A stretch of DNA of 64,000 nucleotides from an uncultured Bacteroidales bacterium (GCA_902768605.1 CACXLY010000004.1:1-64000), one strand, 5' to 3'; counted from the stretch's first letter, positions 50,801-58,561 are shown. The notes: generated by a model from the letters alone, not told the origin. Program-made: numbers and translations.

Positions 50801-50885
50801 GGATAATTCATTCATCATCTTATCACAATAAGGCTATATGCCGAAGGATGAATTCCTACTGCCTCTCCTCTGGAGGGGCTTTTTT
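50801..50885 (+). ncRNA. Predicted tracrRNA
   Basis: The anti-repeat is at 50808-50829. CACAAT pairs with crRNA repeat bases 1-6, CATCATC with bases 11-17, and TCATT with bases 19-23 after a single bulged A; UUAU faces GUUU in an internal loop. Three hairpins follow: GGC-TATAT-GCC (50832-50842), AGGA/TCCT (50845-50857) and the terminator GCCTCTCC/GGAGGGGC with a TCT loop and six Ts (50861-50885). It lies divergent from cas9 behind a strong promoter. The 5' end is estimated from the promoter position. Confidence 0.88.
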
Positions 50886-51154
50886 CATCTCATATATTTC
50901 TATTCTTATTTAGTCGTTCAAAGTCTTGATTAGGAATATTGTTTACCACAACTATCGTTTTTGGCTGCTAAATTAGCAAATTATAGAATATAGTAAAACA
51001 ATTTTCGATGTTTTTTTGAACTATTGTCAAATAAATGATGTCAGCATGCAGATAAAAGACATTTCAGCGTTATTGCCAAAATGTATTGGATTGAGGGGTA
51101 AAAGGAAAGAGAGCCCAGGGCATCATTTCTGATGCACTTGACCAGAAGAAGTTT
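50886..51154. other. Intergenic region beyond the tracrRNA, with a solo repeat-like octamer
   Basis: No gene was seen. ACCACAAC at 50945-50952 equals the last eight bases of the CRISPR repeat; in crRNA sense it reads GTTGTGGT, upstream of cas9. A palindrome TGCTAAATTAGCA lies at about 50964-50976. At about 51118-51136, GCATCA/TGATGC with a TTTC loop and a T-rich minus-strand tail looks like a terminator for the YdeI remnant. A cas9 promoter was not identified with confidence. Confidence 0.35.
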
Positions 51155-51508
51155 TCACGAAATCACCTTTGATTCTTGTGGCATTGCACGAAGTCCGGCT
51201 TCTGTCATCAATCCTTTTGCTGACAAATTGGCGCAGCGTTCTATGTTAAGCTTCGTCCAATGACTTCCTTTGCGTCTTGGCGAAATGCGTTGGGCATTAC
51301 GTCCATCGGGAAGCCGCTTGACGGTAGAATCAATCCAACCGAAACAAAGGAGTTCTTCTACCATATCAACATAAGGTATGGCATCTTCACGAGGTTGTTT
51401 GCTGCGATTGATGGTAATCCAAGCTTCTTTTGACGTGGCATGATTGACCATCAGCCAGTCACGCAGCTGCTCACGACGGGCAAAGTCCAGAAGGTTTACG
51501 ATTTCCAT
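51155..51508 (-). CDS. YdeI/OmpD-associated family protein, C-terminally truncated
   Basis: The 117-aa product matches the N-terminal part of the YdeI family: SKEAWITINRSKQPREDAIPY, VEELLCFGWIDSTVKRLPDG, RISPRRKGSHWTKLN and the AKGLMTEAGL helix. Family members I know of are near 185-195 aa, so about 70 residues are missing; no continuation was found in other frames before the terminator-like hairpin. It may be a decaying gene. Some members are linked to bacteriocin or peptide resistance, but no function can be given here. Confidence 0.65.
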   Translation of the reverse strand: MEIVNLLDFARREQLRDWLMVNHATSKEAWITINRSKQPREDAIPYVDMVEELLCFGWIDSTVKRLPDGRNAQRISPRRKGSHWTKLNIERCANLSAKGLMTEAGLRAMPQESKVIS

Positions 51509-51600
51509 ATTACCTTATTCAACTTTCGGAAGTAAAAATGGAAGTAAAAAAATGGAAGTAAACTCGCTACGCTCATGGGAGTTAAGTGTTGCCATGAAAA

Positions 51601-52698
51601 TTAGTACGTGAACTCCAAATCGTAATCCTTGCCTCCTGCTCCCACTCGGAAGGAATGCACCTGCTTGCTTTTCAGTTTCAAGGCTATCACATCGAAACAC
51701 AGGGAGGCAGTAAGGTCGTAGTTGGCATGTGTCTGACCGGGAAGCATCTGAGCAGGGTCCACAAAGCCAAGGCCCTGAGTGATGTAGTAGTTCACGCCAT
51801 CATCTTTGATATGCCGATTGCAATGGGTGTCGCCGCACAGGAGGCCTACAAGTCGGCCCTTGCTGCGCTTGAAGTTCCATTCCAATCCCAACTCGCCGCC
51901 TTTTCGGCGATTCACGAAGTCGGCAAGCAAATGGCAAAGCACTTCGCATGTTGGCCGCTTGGCATCCTTCACACTCATCCAGCGCCCTATGGGATGGGGC
52001 ATGTAGTGAGAGAATGTCAAGATATCTGTACCTTTGCTTGTACTCTTCAATACACCAATCAGCCACTCCAGCTGCTCGCCTGCGAAGGTGTAGTAGTTCT
52101 CGCCAAGTGTCTCTGTCCCCTGGCTGTTCAGGAAGATGATGCGGACGTGCTTTTCGGGCAGGTCATAGTAGCCGTAAGCCTTGCCTTCTGCGATATGCAG
52201 GTTGCCGTTGGAATATCGCTCGCTTGGCTTTTGGAAAGCGTCCGAAAGGAACTGGCTTGAGTAGTGCCGTCCGGCTCCTCCGTCCCAATCGTGGTTGCCT
52301 GGTGTGTAAATCCATACGCCTGGGAACAATCCCATCTGCTGGCGAGTCTGCATGACAACCTTGTCTGCGGCTTCCGAAGACTTGCGGGCGTCTCCTCCAT
52401 TCAAACCGATATCTCCAAGATTAGCCATGAAGTCGTACCCGAAGAGCCGGTCTGTAGCTGCCATATAGCCGAGGTGTCTGTAGGCTTCACCTCGGTCGCT
52501 ATACCATCCGGTGTGCACATCCGTGAGAATTGGGAAAACAAGCGTTTCCTCACCGCCTTTCCAGTTGAGGTAGCGCATAAACGCTTCCTCAGCCTGAGGC
52601 ATCACGAAATTAGGCACGGTCTGCGCCGAACAGATTCCTGTGGTGAAGATAAGCAATCCACAAATGAGTTTTGACAAGGATGAACGTATGTTTTTCAT
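51601..52698 (-). CDS. Secreted calcineurin-like metallophosphoesterase
   Basis: The 365-aa exported protein starts at ATG 52698 with signal peptide MKNIRSSLSKLICGLLIFTT followed by GICSAQT. Metallophosphoesterase motifs are present: VFPILTDVHTGW (D-x-H), MANLGDIGLNGGD (GD), IYTPGNHDWDGG (GNHD), FSHYMPHPIG and LCGDTHCNRHI (GDTH). The substrate could be a phosphomonoester, nucleotide or phosphodiester. A longer frame to 52773 crosses the TATCTTTG promoter box at 52732-52739 and was rejected. Direction and neighbours give no operon context. Confidence 0.9.
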   Translation of the reverse strand: MKNIRSSLSKLICGLLIFTTGICSAQTVPNFVMPQAEEAFMRYLNWKGGEETLVFPILTDVHTGWYSDRGEAYRHLGYMAATDRLFGYDFMANLGDIGLNGGDARKSSEAADKVVMQTRQQMGLFPGVWIYTPGNHDWDGGAGRHYSSQFLSDAFQKPSERYSNGNLHIAEGKAYGYYDLPEKHVRIIFLNSQGTETLGENYYTFAGEQLEWLIGVLKSTSKGTDILTFSHYMPHPIGRWMSVKDAKRPTCEVLCHLLADFVNRRKGGELGLEWNFKRSKGRLVGLLCGDTHCNRHIKDDGVNYYITQGLGFVDPAQMLPGQTHANYDLTASLCFDVIALKLKSKQVHSFRVGAGGKDYDLEFTY

Positions 52699-52731
52699 AA
52701 TATCAGTTGCTAATGCTAAGTTAACTGGTGA

Positions 52732-52739
52732 CAAAGATA
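52732..52739 (-). promoter_or_regulatory. Predicted -7 box for the phosphoesterase
   Basis: Minus-strand TATCTTTG fits TAnnTTTG, 33 nt before the chosen start at 52698. Confidence 0.6.
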
Positions 52740-53139
52740 CGGATTTTTTCTTTAAGACTGCTCGAATAGACATAGTTTTATCTGTTTATTTCTTCATAAT
52801 ACCGTGTAATTAATTATAAACATCGTGTAATTAATATATAATTAACTGAAGTTTCTGATGTTATGATTTTTATGGAAGTTAAAGAAGTTAATGAAGTTAG
52901 CTCGCTTTGCTCGCTTGGGGGAAGTTAAAGGACAATAGCTTTTTGCAGCCAAATCCGGGCAAAAGGAATGAAGAGTGTAGAATGAAGAATGAAGAATTTG
53001 CTACCGCGCTGAATTAAGAATTAAGAATTATGAATTATGAATTAATATGGTATCGTCCTTTAACTTCTATAACTTCTTTAACTTCATTAACTCCCGAAAC
53101 TTGAATAATTAAAATGTAATGAATGATTGAATCGAGGGA
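52740..53139. other. Gene-free region with microsatellite words
   Basis: The region contains TGTAATTAATTATAAACATCG, GAAGTTAAAGAAGTTAATG, GAAGAATGAAGAATTTGC and TAACTTCTTTAACTTC words. GTTAAAGAAGTTAATGAAG at about 52878 and CTTTAACTTCTATAACTTC at about 53060 are inverted relative to each other. No gene or RNA was recognised. Confidence 0.45.
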
Positions 53140-53190
53140 TAAAAAGAAAGAGAGCAATCTTCCGTTAATAAAGGATAAGATTGCTCTCTT
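53140..53190 (-). terminator. Terminator of tRNA-Thr
   Basis: A perfect 14-bp stem, AAGAGAGCAATCTT (53148-53161) and its complement (53177-53190), with a 15-nt loop. On the minus strand it is followed by TCTTTTTATC. Confidence 0.85.
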
Positions 53191-53203
53191 GATGCTTTTT
53201 CTG

Positions 53204-53276
<73 letters not shown>

Positions 53277-53288
53277 GAAACGCGGGTG

Positions 53289-53296
53289 CAAAGGTA
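53289..53296 (-). promoter_or_regulatory. Predicted -7 box for tRNA-Thr
   Basis: Minus-strand TACCTTTG, 13 nt upstream of the mature 5' end. Confidence 0.65.
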
Positions 53297-53360
53297 CAAC
53301 ATATTATTCAAAATTCAAAATTCAAAATTCAAAATTGTTTGTTTTATGTGAGAAAATGTG

Positions 53361-53368
53361 TATTTTTG
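53361..53368 (+). promoter_or_regulatory. Predicted -7 box for mltG
   Basis: TATTTTTG fits TAnnTTTG, 24 nt before the mltG start. ATTCAAAATTCAAAATTC microsatellite words lie just upstream. Confidence 0.55.
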
Positions 53369-53391
53369 CACCCAAATAAGCATTAAAGACG

Positions 53392-54396
53392 ATGAATAAG
53401 AGGTTTATTTGGCTCATTTCGGGGCTGGCAGTCCTGGTGGCAGGGGTTACTTTCTTCGTGTTCTATTCTGTGTCGGCAAAGGCGCCAAGCGGAGATGAGG
53501 CTGAAGGCAGATTGATTTTCATTGACCGAGACGACTCGATGGATAGCGTCAAGGCGAAGTCCGAACTTGGTTGGCGCTGGGATTTATACAGCAAGGTGAT
53601 GAGTTTCCATCCTCATACGGGTCGCTATCGTGCCACGAAAGAGATGACTTGCCTGCAGTTGTTCCGCTTGCTGAGGAACGGCACGCAGGAGCCGATGAAC
53701 CTTGTCATCCCGAATTCCCGCACGATGGACAGGCTGGCTTCTGCGCTTTCGCAGAGCCTGATGGTTGATTCCGCGGAGATTGCCGGGGCGCTGACTGACA
53801 GCTCTTACTGCGAGACGCACGGCTACACGACTGCCACCATCCCTGCCCTCTTCATTCCGAACACTTACGAGGTCTATTGGGACATCTCGGTGGACAAGCT
53901 TGTGGAGCGCATGGAGCGCGAGAACGACCACTTCTGGACGGCTGACAGGAAGGCTAAGGCAGAGGCAGTCGGTCTGACTCGCGAAGAGGTTGCGACGCTG
54001 GCGAGCATCGTCGATGAGGAGACGGCGAACAATGGGGAGAAGCCGATGATTGCGGGTCTCTACCTCAATCGTCTGCGTCTGGGGATGAAGTTGCAGGCCG
54101 ACCCGACGGTGAAGTTCGCGACAGGTGACTTCACGCTTCGCCGCATCCTGGGCAAGCACCTGCTGACCGAGAGTCCCTACAACACGTATCGCATCTACGG
54201 CCTGCCGCCAGGACCTATCCGCATCCCCACCATCGCTGGCCTTGATGCCGTGTTGAACCCTGTGGAGCATCCGTATCTGTATATGTGTGCGAAAGAGGAC
54301 TTCTCGGGCACGCACAATTTTGCGCGGACGCTTTCGGAGCACTACGCGAACGCCCGCCGCTACATTAGAGCCCTGAACGAACGCGGGATAAGGTAA
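53392..54396 (+). CDS. mltG: Endolytic murein transglycosylase
   Basis: The 334-aa inner-membrane protein has one N-terminal anchor (FIWLISGLAVLVAGVTFFVF) and a periplasmic YceG/MltG domain. Conserved stretches are PALFIPNTYEVYWDIS, LASIVDEETANNGEKPMIAG with the likely catalytic Glu, YLNRLRLGMKLQADPTVKFA and SPYNTYRIYGLPPGPI. It cleaves nascent peptidoglycan strands and sets glycan length. Length and domain order are typical. Confidence 0.95.
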   Translation: MNKRFIWLISGLAVLVAGVTFFVFYSVSAKAPSGDEAEGRLIFIDRDDSMDSVKAKSELGWRWDLYSKVMSFHPHTGRYRATKEMTCLQLFRLLRNGTQEPMNLVIPNSRTMDRLASALSQSLMVDSAEIAGALTDSSYCETHGYTTATIPALFIPNTYEVYWDISVDKLVERMERENDHFWTADRKAKAEAVGLTREEVATLASIVDEETANNGEKPMIAGLYLNRLRLGMKLQADPTVKFATGDFTLRRILGKHLLTESPYNTYRIYGLPPGPIRIPTIAGLDAVLNPVEHPYLYMCAKEDFSGTHNFARTLSEHYANARRYIRALNERGIR

Positions 54397-54404
54397 AAGA
54401 CGAA

Positions 54405-54605
54405 AGCCTGACAAGCCCGACTTAGCACACATAGTAGCCCGACTTGACACGCCCATAAGCCCGACTTAGCACGCATAGTTGTTTGCTTTATCGCGTATCA
54501 GCAATTGCAAGTACATGAACTTGCAATTGCAACTACATGTACTTGCAAACTATCCGACGTGTCAAGTTGAGCGACGCGAAGTGTCGGGAGGAGTCTTACG
54601 GCGTG
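54405..54605. repeat. Composite intergenic repeat, second copy
   Basis: Three AGCCCGACTTAGCACGCATA-like words come first, then TTGCAATTGCAAGT and ACATGTACTTGCAAAC words, then GACGTGTCAAGTTGAG. The order matches that at 2484-2640, so the two regions seem to be copies of one composite element. Confidence 0.7.
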
Positions 54606-54617
54606 TCAACTTGGACT

Positions 54618-57116
54618 TCATGCCCTTTCGGAGCGCTCGATGAGCCGCCTCAGACGCTCGTTCAGAGCCTTTGCCTCCTGGAGTGTCGAGATGGGGAGAT
54701 GCATCCTGTAGCACCAATAGTTCTTCGGGTTGGCAGGTACGTTGATGCGTTCCGCCTCGAGATTCGGGTTCCTCAGACCCTCGTCAATCGAAAGCCAATC
54801 CTGCAGGCTGATGAGGCAGAGCATGGAGGGCGAGTTGAGGTGATGCGCCACAATCTCCTCGCAGAGCCATCCCGAGGGCTCCTCCGGCGCTTTGCCGTCG
54901 TGCTCCAATACATTATTATAATATAATAGGGTGCGTTCCGGATTCTCCTTCCACCAGAGCCGGAGGGTCGGCATATCGTGCGTGAAGATGGTGTCGACGC
55001 TTCGATAAGGGTTCTCATGAAGTTTGGCGAAGGGCACTCCATAAGCCTTCGGCATGGCCTGTATCTCGAGGCTGAGGATGCCCAGTTGCTTCATGACGGG
55101 CCCCACGCAAGCAGGCACCATGCCGAGGTCCTCGCCGCAAACCAGCATGTTGCTGGCGTCGATGAGCGCCGGCAGCTTTTTCATGGCCTGCGACGCCCAG
55201 AAATCATTGTGCCTGCGGAAGTAGAAGTCCTCGTAGAGACGGATAAACGCGTCCTGCTCATACTTGGGAAGCGAGCGCCAGACACTCTCCCCGATGACTC
55301 CGATACGCGGATGGTAAAGCTCGGGCTGCCTGGCATCTGCCACGAACAGTTCGGGCACGAGGGGCATTCCATAGGATTCTATCTCCCCGACACTCATGGG
55401 GAGAGCGGGCGAGAATTGTCCGAGAAGGGCCGTCGGACTGCCTTTTGGTATCTGCCAGATGCGGAAGAAACCGAGGATGTGGTCAATGCGGTAGGCGCTG
55501 AAGTACTGAGCCATGCCGCCGAGACGCTGCTTCCACCAGAGGTAGCCATCTGCCGCCATTCGTTCCCAGTCGTAGGTCGGGAAGCCCCAATTCTGCCCAG
55601 TCCGAGAGAAATCATCAGGCGGAGCACCTGCCGACATGTCCATGTGGAAGAGGTGCGGCTCGTGCCAAGCCTCGACGCTGCAGGGACTGACGCCAATCGG
55701 CAAGTCGCCCTTGAGGAAGACTCTGCGGCTGTGAGCATACTCGGCTGCTTCCGAAAGCTGCTTGTGCAAGAGATACTGCACGAAAGCATAGTAGCCGACT
55801 TCTGCGGAATGACTGTCGATGTACTTCGTCACGGCACTTCGATTGTAGCTGGATAGCTTCTTCCACTTCGAGAACTGAGGTGTGCCGTAAGTGTCGCGCA
55901 AATGGCAGAAGACACAATACGGCTGCAGCCACTCGGCATTTTGTTTATTGAAAATTGATAATTGAAAATTGAAAATTGGAGACTGACACTCTTCTTCATA
56001 GAGAAGATGCAAGTATTCCTGCTTCATCTTAATGACCTCCACATAGTCGAGAGCCGGGAGGGCATTCAGCTTTTGCCAGCGCTCCCGGAAGGACGCAAGC
56101 TTTTCTTTGTCCCGGAGAGGCAGCTGGCGGAGGTCGATATAAATGGGATGAAGGGCGTGTACGCTGATAGCATTGTAGGGATAACTGTCGGTTTCCTTGC
56201 CTTCTTGAATCGTATCATAGATGGGGAGAAGCTGAATGGCGTGCATTCCCACCGAGGCAGCCCAGTCGGCCATCTGTTTGAGGTCGCCGAAGTCCCCTAC
56301 CCCCTGGCTGCCTTCCGACCTGAGAGAAAAGAGCGGGACAACAAGGCCGGCGACCTTCCAATGCGGTGCTTCGAGACGGATCTGGCCGTCGGAAAGGGCC
56401 ACGACACAAGTCCCCCCATCCCCCTTAAGGGGGAGCTGAGGACTCTGCCTATTGGGGCCTTCCTCCCAGCGAACTTTGGCAGTTTCTCCCCCTAAAGGGG
56501 GTTGGGGGGTCTTTACCATTATATATTTATATTGGAACGGGAGGCGAAGGCCATCGCCGCTGATGGACAGGAGCCACTCGCCGTTGTTGGATGGAATCAT
56601 CGGCAGGGCTCGCTCCACATCCCAATTGCCCAGGGCAGGCTGGTCGCCAATAAGCGCGACCCGTTCTCCCTGTGCGATTTGAGGCGCCTGAATGCGGAAA
56701 AGGAACGTCCGAGGGAAGAGCGCCACCGAGGCAAACGGTATCCTGTCGAGTCCGTTCGCTACCTTGAAGGCATCCGTATAGCAATAAGACGCCTCCGGCA
56801 CATCGCGCCAATGGTCGATGAAGAAGTAGGTGCGGGCATCGTCGGCAGGGAAAATCCGGGGCACGACATCCCATTCTCGGCGCACAATCCCGTCTCCTTC
56901 GGGTGTGGATTTGGAAGAAGACGTTATTATATACGTATATCGGAACTGTCTGCTCCTTGCTTTCAGCATGTATAAACCTTTCCAAATCAGGCCGTCATCT
57001 GTTTCGAGAGGGATGCGCTGCCAGTGCGTTTTGCCCTCAGAAGAGAGGAAGCAAAGCTCGACCTCCACATTTTGTCCCCACTCTGTCCTGTATTCTATCG
57101 AAAAATTAAGAGTCAT
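54618..57116 (-). CDS. malQ: 4-alpha-glucanotransferase with N-terminal starch-binding region and repeat insertions
   Basis: The 832-aa GH77 enzyme transfers maltooligosaccharide units. Two starch-binding-type beta domains form the first roughly 250 residues (MTLNFSIEYRTEWGQNVEVE; GDQPALGNWDVERALPMI). The GH77 barrel includes SLRSEGSQGVGDFGDLKQMA, YRIDHILGFFRIW, the acid/base region NMLVCGEDLGMVP and IFTHDMPTLRLWW. Two palindromic boxes (element 56410-56511) add TPQPPLGGET and SPQLPLKGDGGT on either side of VRWEEGPNR. A second insertion, IFNFQLSIFNKQN, is encoded by AATTGAAAATTGAAAATTG words at about 55945-55978. All are in frame. The start MTLNF was preferred to 57173. A TTTG-N20-TAATTTTG promoter precedes it. 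Confidence 0.95.
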   Translation of the reverse strand: MTLNFSIEYRTEWGQNVEVELCFLSSEGKTHWQRIPLETDDGLIWKGLYMLKARSRQFRYTYIITSSSKSTPEGDGIVRREWDVVPRIFPADDARTYFFIDHWRDVPEASYCYTDAFKVANGLDRIPFASVALFPRTFLFRIQAPQIAQGERVALIGDQPALGNWDVERALPMIPSNNGEWLLSISGDGLRLPFQYKYIMVKTPQPPLGGETAKVRWEEGPNRQSPQLPLKGDGGTCVVALSDGQIRLEAPHWKVAGLVVPLFSLRSEGSQGVGDFGDLKQMADWAASVGMHAIQLLPIYDTIQEGKETDSYPYNAISVHALHPIYIDLRQLPLRDKEKLASFRERWQKLNALPALDYVEVIKMKQEYLHLLYEEECQSPIFNFQLSIFNKQNAEWLQPYCVFCHLRDTYGTPQFSKWKKLSSYNRSAVTKYIDSHSAEVGYYAFVQYLLHKQLSEAAEYAHSRRVFLKGDLPIGVSPCSVEAWHEPHLFHMDMSAGAPPDDFSRTGQNWGFPTYDWERMAADGYLWWKQRLGGMAQYFSAYRIDHILGFFRIWQIPKGSPTALLGQFSPALPMSVGEIESYGMPLVPELFVADARQPELYHPRIGVIGESVWRSLPKYEQDAFIRLYEDFYFRRHNDFWASQAMKKLPALIDASNMLVCGEDLGMVPACVGPVMKQLGILSLEIQAMPKAYGVPFAKLHENPYRSVDTIFTHDMPTLRLWWKENPERTLLYYNNVLEHDGKAPEEPSGWLCEEIVAHHLNSPSMLCLISLQDWLSIDEGLRNPNLEAERINVPANPKNYWCYRMHLPISTLQEAKALNERLRRLIERSERA
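55945..55978. repeat. AATTGAAAATTG microsatellite inside malQ
   Basis: TTGAAAATTGATAATTGAAA-type words, the same family as those at 23424-23460 and 61410-61435, here read in frame as FNFQLSIFN within MalQ. Confidence 0.7.
56410..56511. repeat. Paired palindromic element inside malQ
   Basis: The left box is GTCCCCCCATCCCCCTTAAG and the right box CTAAAGGGGGTTGGGGGGTC. The element is 102 bp, exactly 34 codons, in frame. The stretch between the boxes encodes VRWEEGPNR, which looks like native MalQ sequence, so two single boxes may have inserted separately. Confidence 0.78.
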
Positions 57117-57142
57117 AAGTGCTTTTTCTGCGTTTTTCTTAA

Positions 57143-57174
57143 CAAAATTAAGAAGAAATAAAGAAAATGACAAA
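57143..57174 (-). promoter_or_regulatory. Predicted malQ promoter
   Basis: Minus-strand TTTG (57171-57174), a 20-bp spacer and TAATTTTG (57143-57150) match the Bacteroidetes consensus, 27 nt before ATG 57116. Confidence 0.7.
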
Positions 57175-57200
57175 CTAAGAGAAAGAAAATTGTTAAAATG

Positions 57201-57232
57201 TTTGCATAATAAGACAAAAACGTCTAAATTTG
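57201..57232 (+). promoter_or_regulatory. Strong promoter without an assigned gene
   Basis: TTTG (57201-57204), a 20-bp spacer and TAAATTTG (57225-57232) match the consensus on the plus strand, divergent from malQ. The next plus-strand gene is 4 kb away. Confidence 0.65.
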
Positions 57233-57238
57233 CATTAT

Positions 57239-57430
57239 CATTGAAGTCCGAAATGGTCTTACAGTGGTTAAGACGCAGACATCATACGGGCGTACTGGTT
57301 AGATCGGGATACTCATCAATTTACATTTTATTACCGAGAAATGTTTCGTATGCTAATGGCGTGCCATCCCATTATGGTTAGATGGATTACAAAGGCAGCG
57401 AACCCTCAAAACCTGTTTTTCGGAGTTTCA
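57239..57430 (+). ncRNA. Candidate structured RNA of about 190 nt (unidentified)
   Basis: It starts behind a consensus promoter and contains several possible helices. GAAGTCCGAAA near the 5' end can pair with TTTCGGAGTTT near 57418-57428 (one mismatch), closing the RNA. GTCTTA/TAAGAC (about 57257-57273) and TAATGG/CCATTA (about 57354-57374) form inner hairpins. A 42-codon frame from 57252 (MVLQWLRRRHHTGVL...) is also open, so a small protein is possible. The closed-ends layout recalls 6S RNA but no family motif was recognised. No terminator was found. Confidence 0.35.
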
Positions 57431-57451
57431 TCACATCACCAGTGCGCCCTT

Positions 57452-58561
57452 TTATTTTCCTTGCAAGACTTGCTCCGCATCACCTACCTCGTCCGTCAGG
57501 CAAAGGATAAGGTTCTTGTATCTTCCCGTGTCTACAAGGTGCATTATTAATGGCCAAACGGGCACTTCCTCTGTCCAATACTTCTTTCCCATAAAGATCA
57601 TCGGGGATGCGTAACCAAAGGTGAGGTAATGGTTCTGCACGGCTTCCTGGAAGATTTCCTGCAAGGTGCCGGCCGAGCCGGGCGTGTAAATGACGCCGCC
57701 CTTTGATATCGTGAGGATTCCATCCTCGCGAATACTGTTGTCGAAATACTTTGCGATGTGCGTGGCAAGCGGTGTGGAGGGCTCGTGGCCATAGAGCCAA
57801 GTGGGGATGCCAAGGCTCTCGTAGCCAAGGTTGGGGAAGCGATTGTGCACTTCCCACGCGGTTGAGAGCCAGAGTTTATCTGTGTATAGAGGTGCGACGC
57901 TCATAATGGAGAACGCTTCCTGCAGTTCTTCTTCGCTTCTGCCTGCCATCCAAGCACCCAAATGTGTTGCTTCCATCGCCCCAGGCCCGCCGCCAGAAAT
58001 CATCAGGAAACCCAATTCGGCAAGTCGTTTGCTCAGTAGAACCACTTGTTTATAAGCGATATCAAGACGCGAAAGTCCGTGTCCGCCCATCACTCCCACG
58101 CGTTTATGCTCGTCGAAACGCGAGAGGAAGTCCTGCAGACAATCGCTTATGGAGTGGTCGTGCAAGGTTCGCGCCAGCGTCTCCTTAATGTCGGTCGCAT
58201 ATTTTCCTTTCTTGAGGAAATGCCGATAGACGCGCCCGTCGTAGCATTTCTCATAGCTATCGGGCTCATCGGGATTGAATCCATCATAGAGTTCCTCAGG
58301 CGAATAGAGGTGATTGGGAAAGCCAAACTCCTCGCCCATATTGGGCAGGAAGAGGCAATCCCTTGACTGACGCTTCAGTCCCATCGGCAAACGACAGCTC
58401 AGGAAAAGGCATTCGCGGTAAACATGAGCGAGTGCGAGCTCCGAGAGCGTCGTGAGGTCAACATTCTGAAAGGCTATTCGCCTCAGCTCTTCTTCTGGTT
58501 GAGCAAGCAATTCTGCCAGCTCATCTCCGTTCCTTATCTGTTTGTAACGGTCGCGCATCAA
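57452..58561 (-). CDS. LOG family protein (Rossmann-fold, lysine-decarboxylase-like)
   Basis: The 369-aa product has a C-terminal LOG-type Rossmann domain: VGVMGGHGLSRLD, MISGGGPGAMEATHLGAWMAG and IYTPGSAGTLQEIFQEAV. The family signature PGGxGTxxE is PGSAGTLQE here, with Ser replacing the second Gly. The N-terminal 150 residues have no motif I recognise. Canonical LOG proteins release cytokinin bases from nucleotides; longer bacterial members are nucleotide or nucleoside-monophosphate hydrolases. Its role is undetermined. It is convergent with the candidate RNA at 57239. Confidence 0.78.
   Translation of the reverse strand: MMRDRYKQIRNGDELAELLAQPEEELRRIAFQNVDLTTLSELALAHVYRECLFLSCRLPMGLKRQSRDCLFLPNMGEEFGFPNHLYSPEELYDGFNPDEPDSYEKCYDGRVYRHFLKKGKYATDIKETLARTLHDHSISDCLQDFLSRFDEHKRVGVMGGHGLSRLDIAYKQVVLLSKRLAELGFLMISGGGPGAMEATHLGAWMAGRSEEELQEAFSIMSVAPLYTDKLWLSTAWEVHNRFPNLGYESLGIPTWLYGHEPSTPLATHIAKYFDNSIREDGILTISKGGVIYTPGSAGTLQEIFQEAVQNHYLTFGYASPMIFMGKKYWTEEVPVWPLIMHLVDTGRYKNLILCLTDEVGDAEQVLQGK

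Noticed and set aside
56830..57381. 183-codon frame running from inside malQ antisense into the candidate RNA
   Set aside because: It begins opposite conserved malQ codons and has no family features. Only the last 42 codons after 57252 were kept as a possibility.
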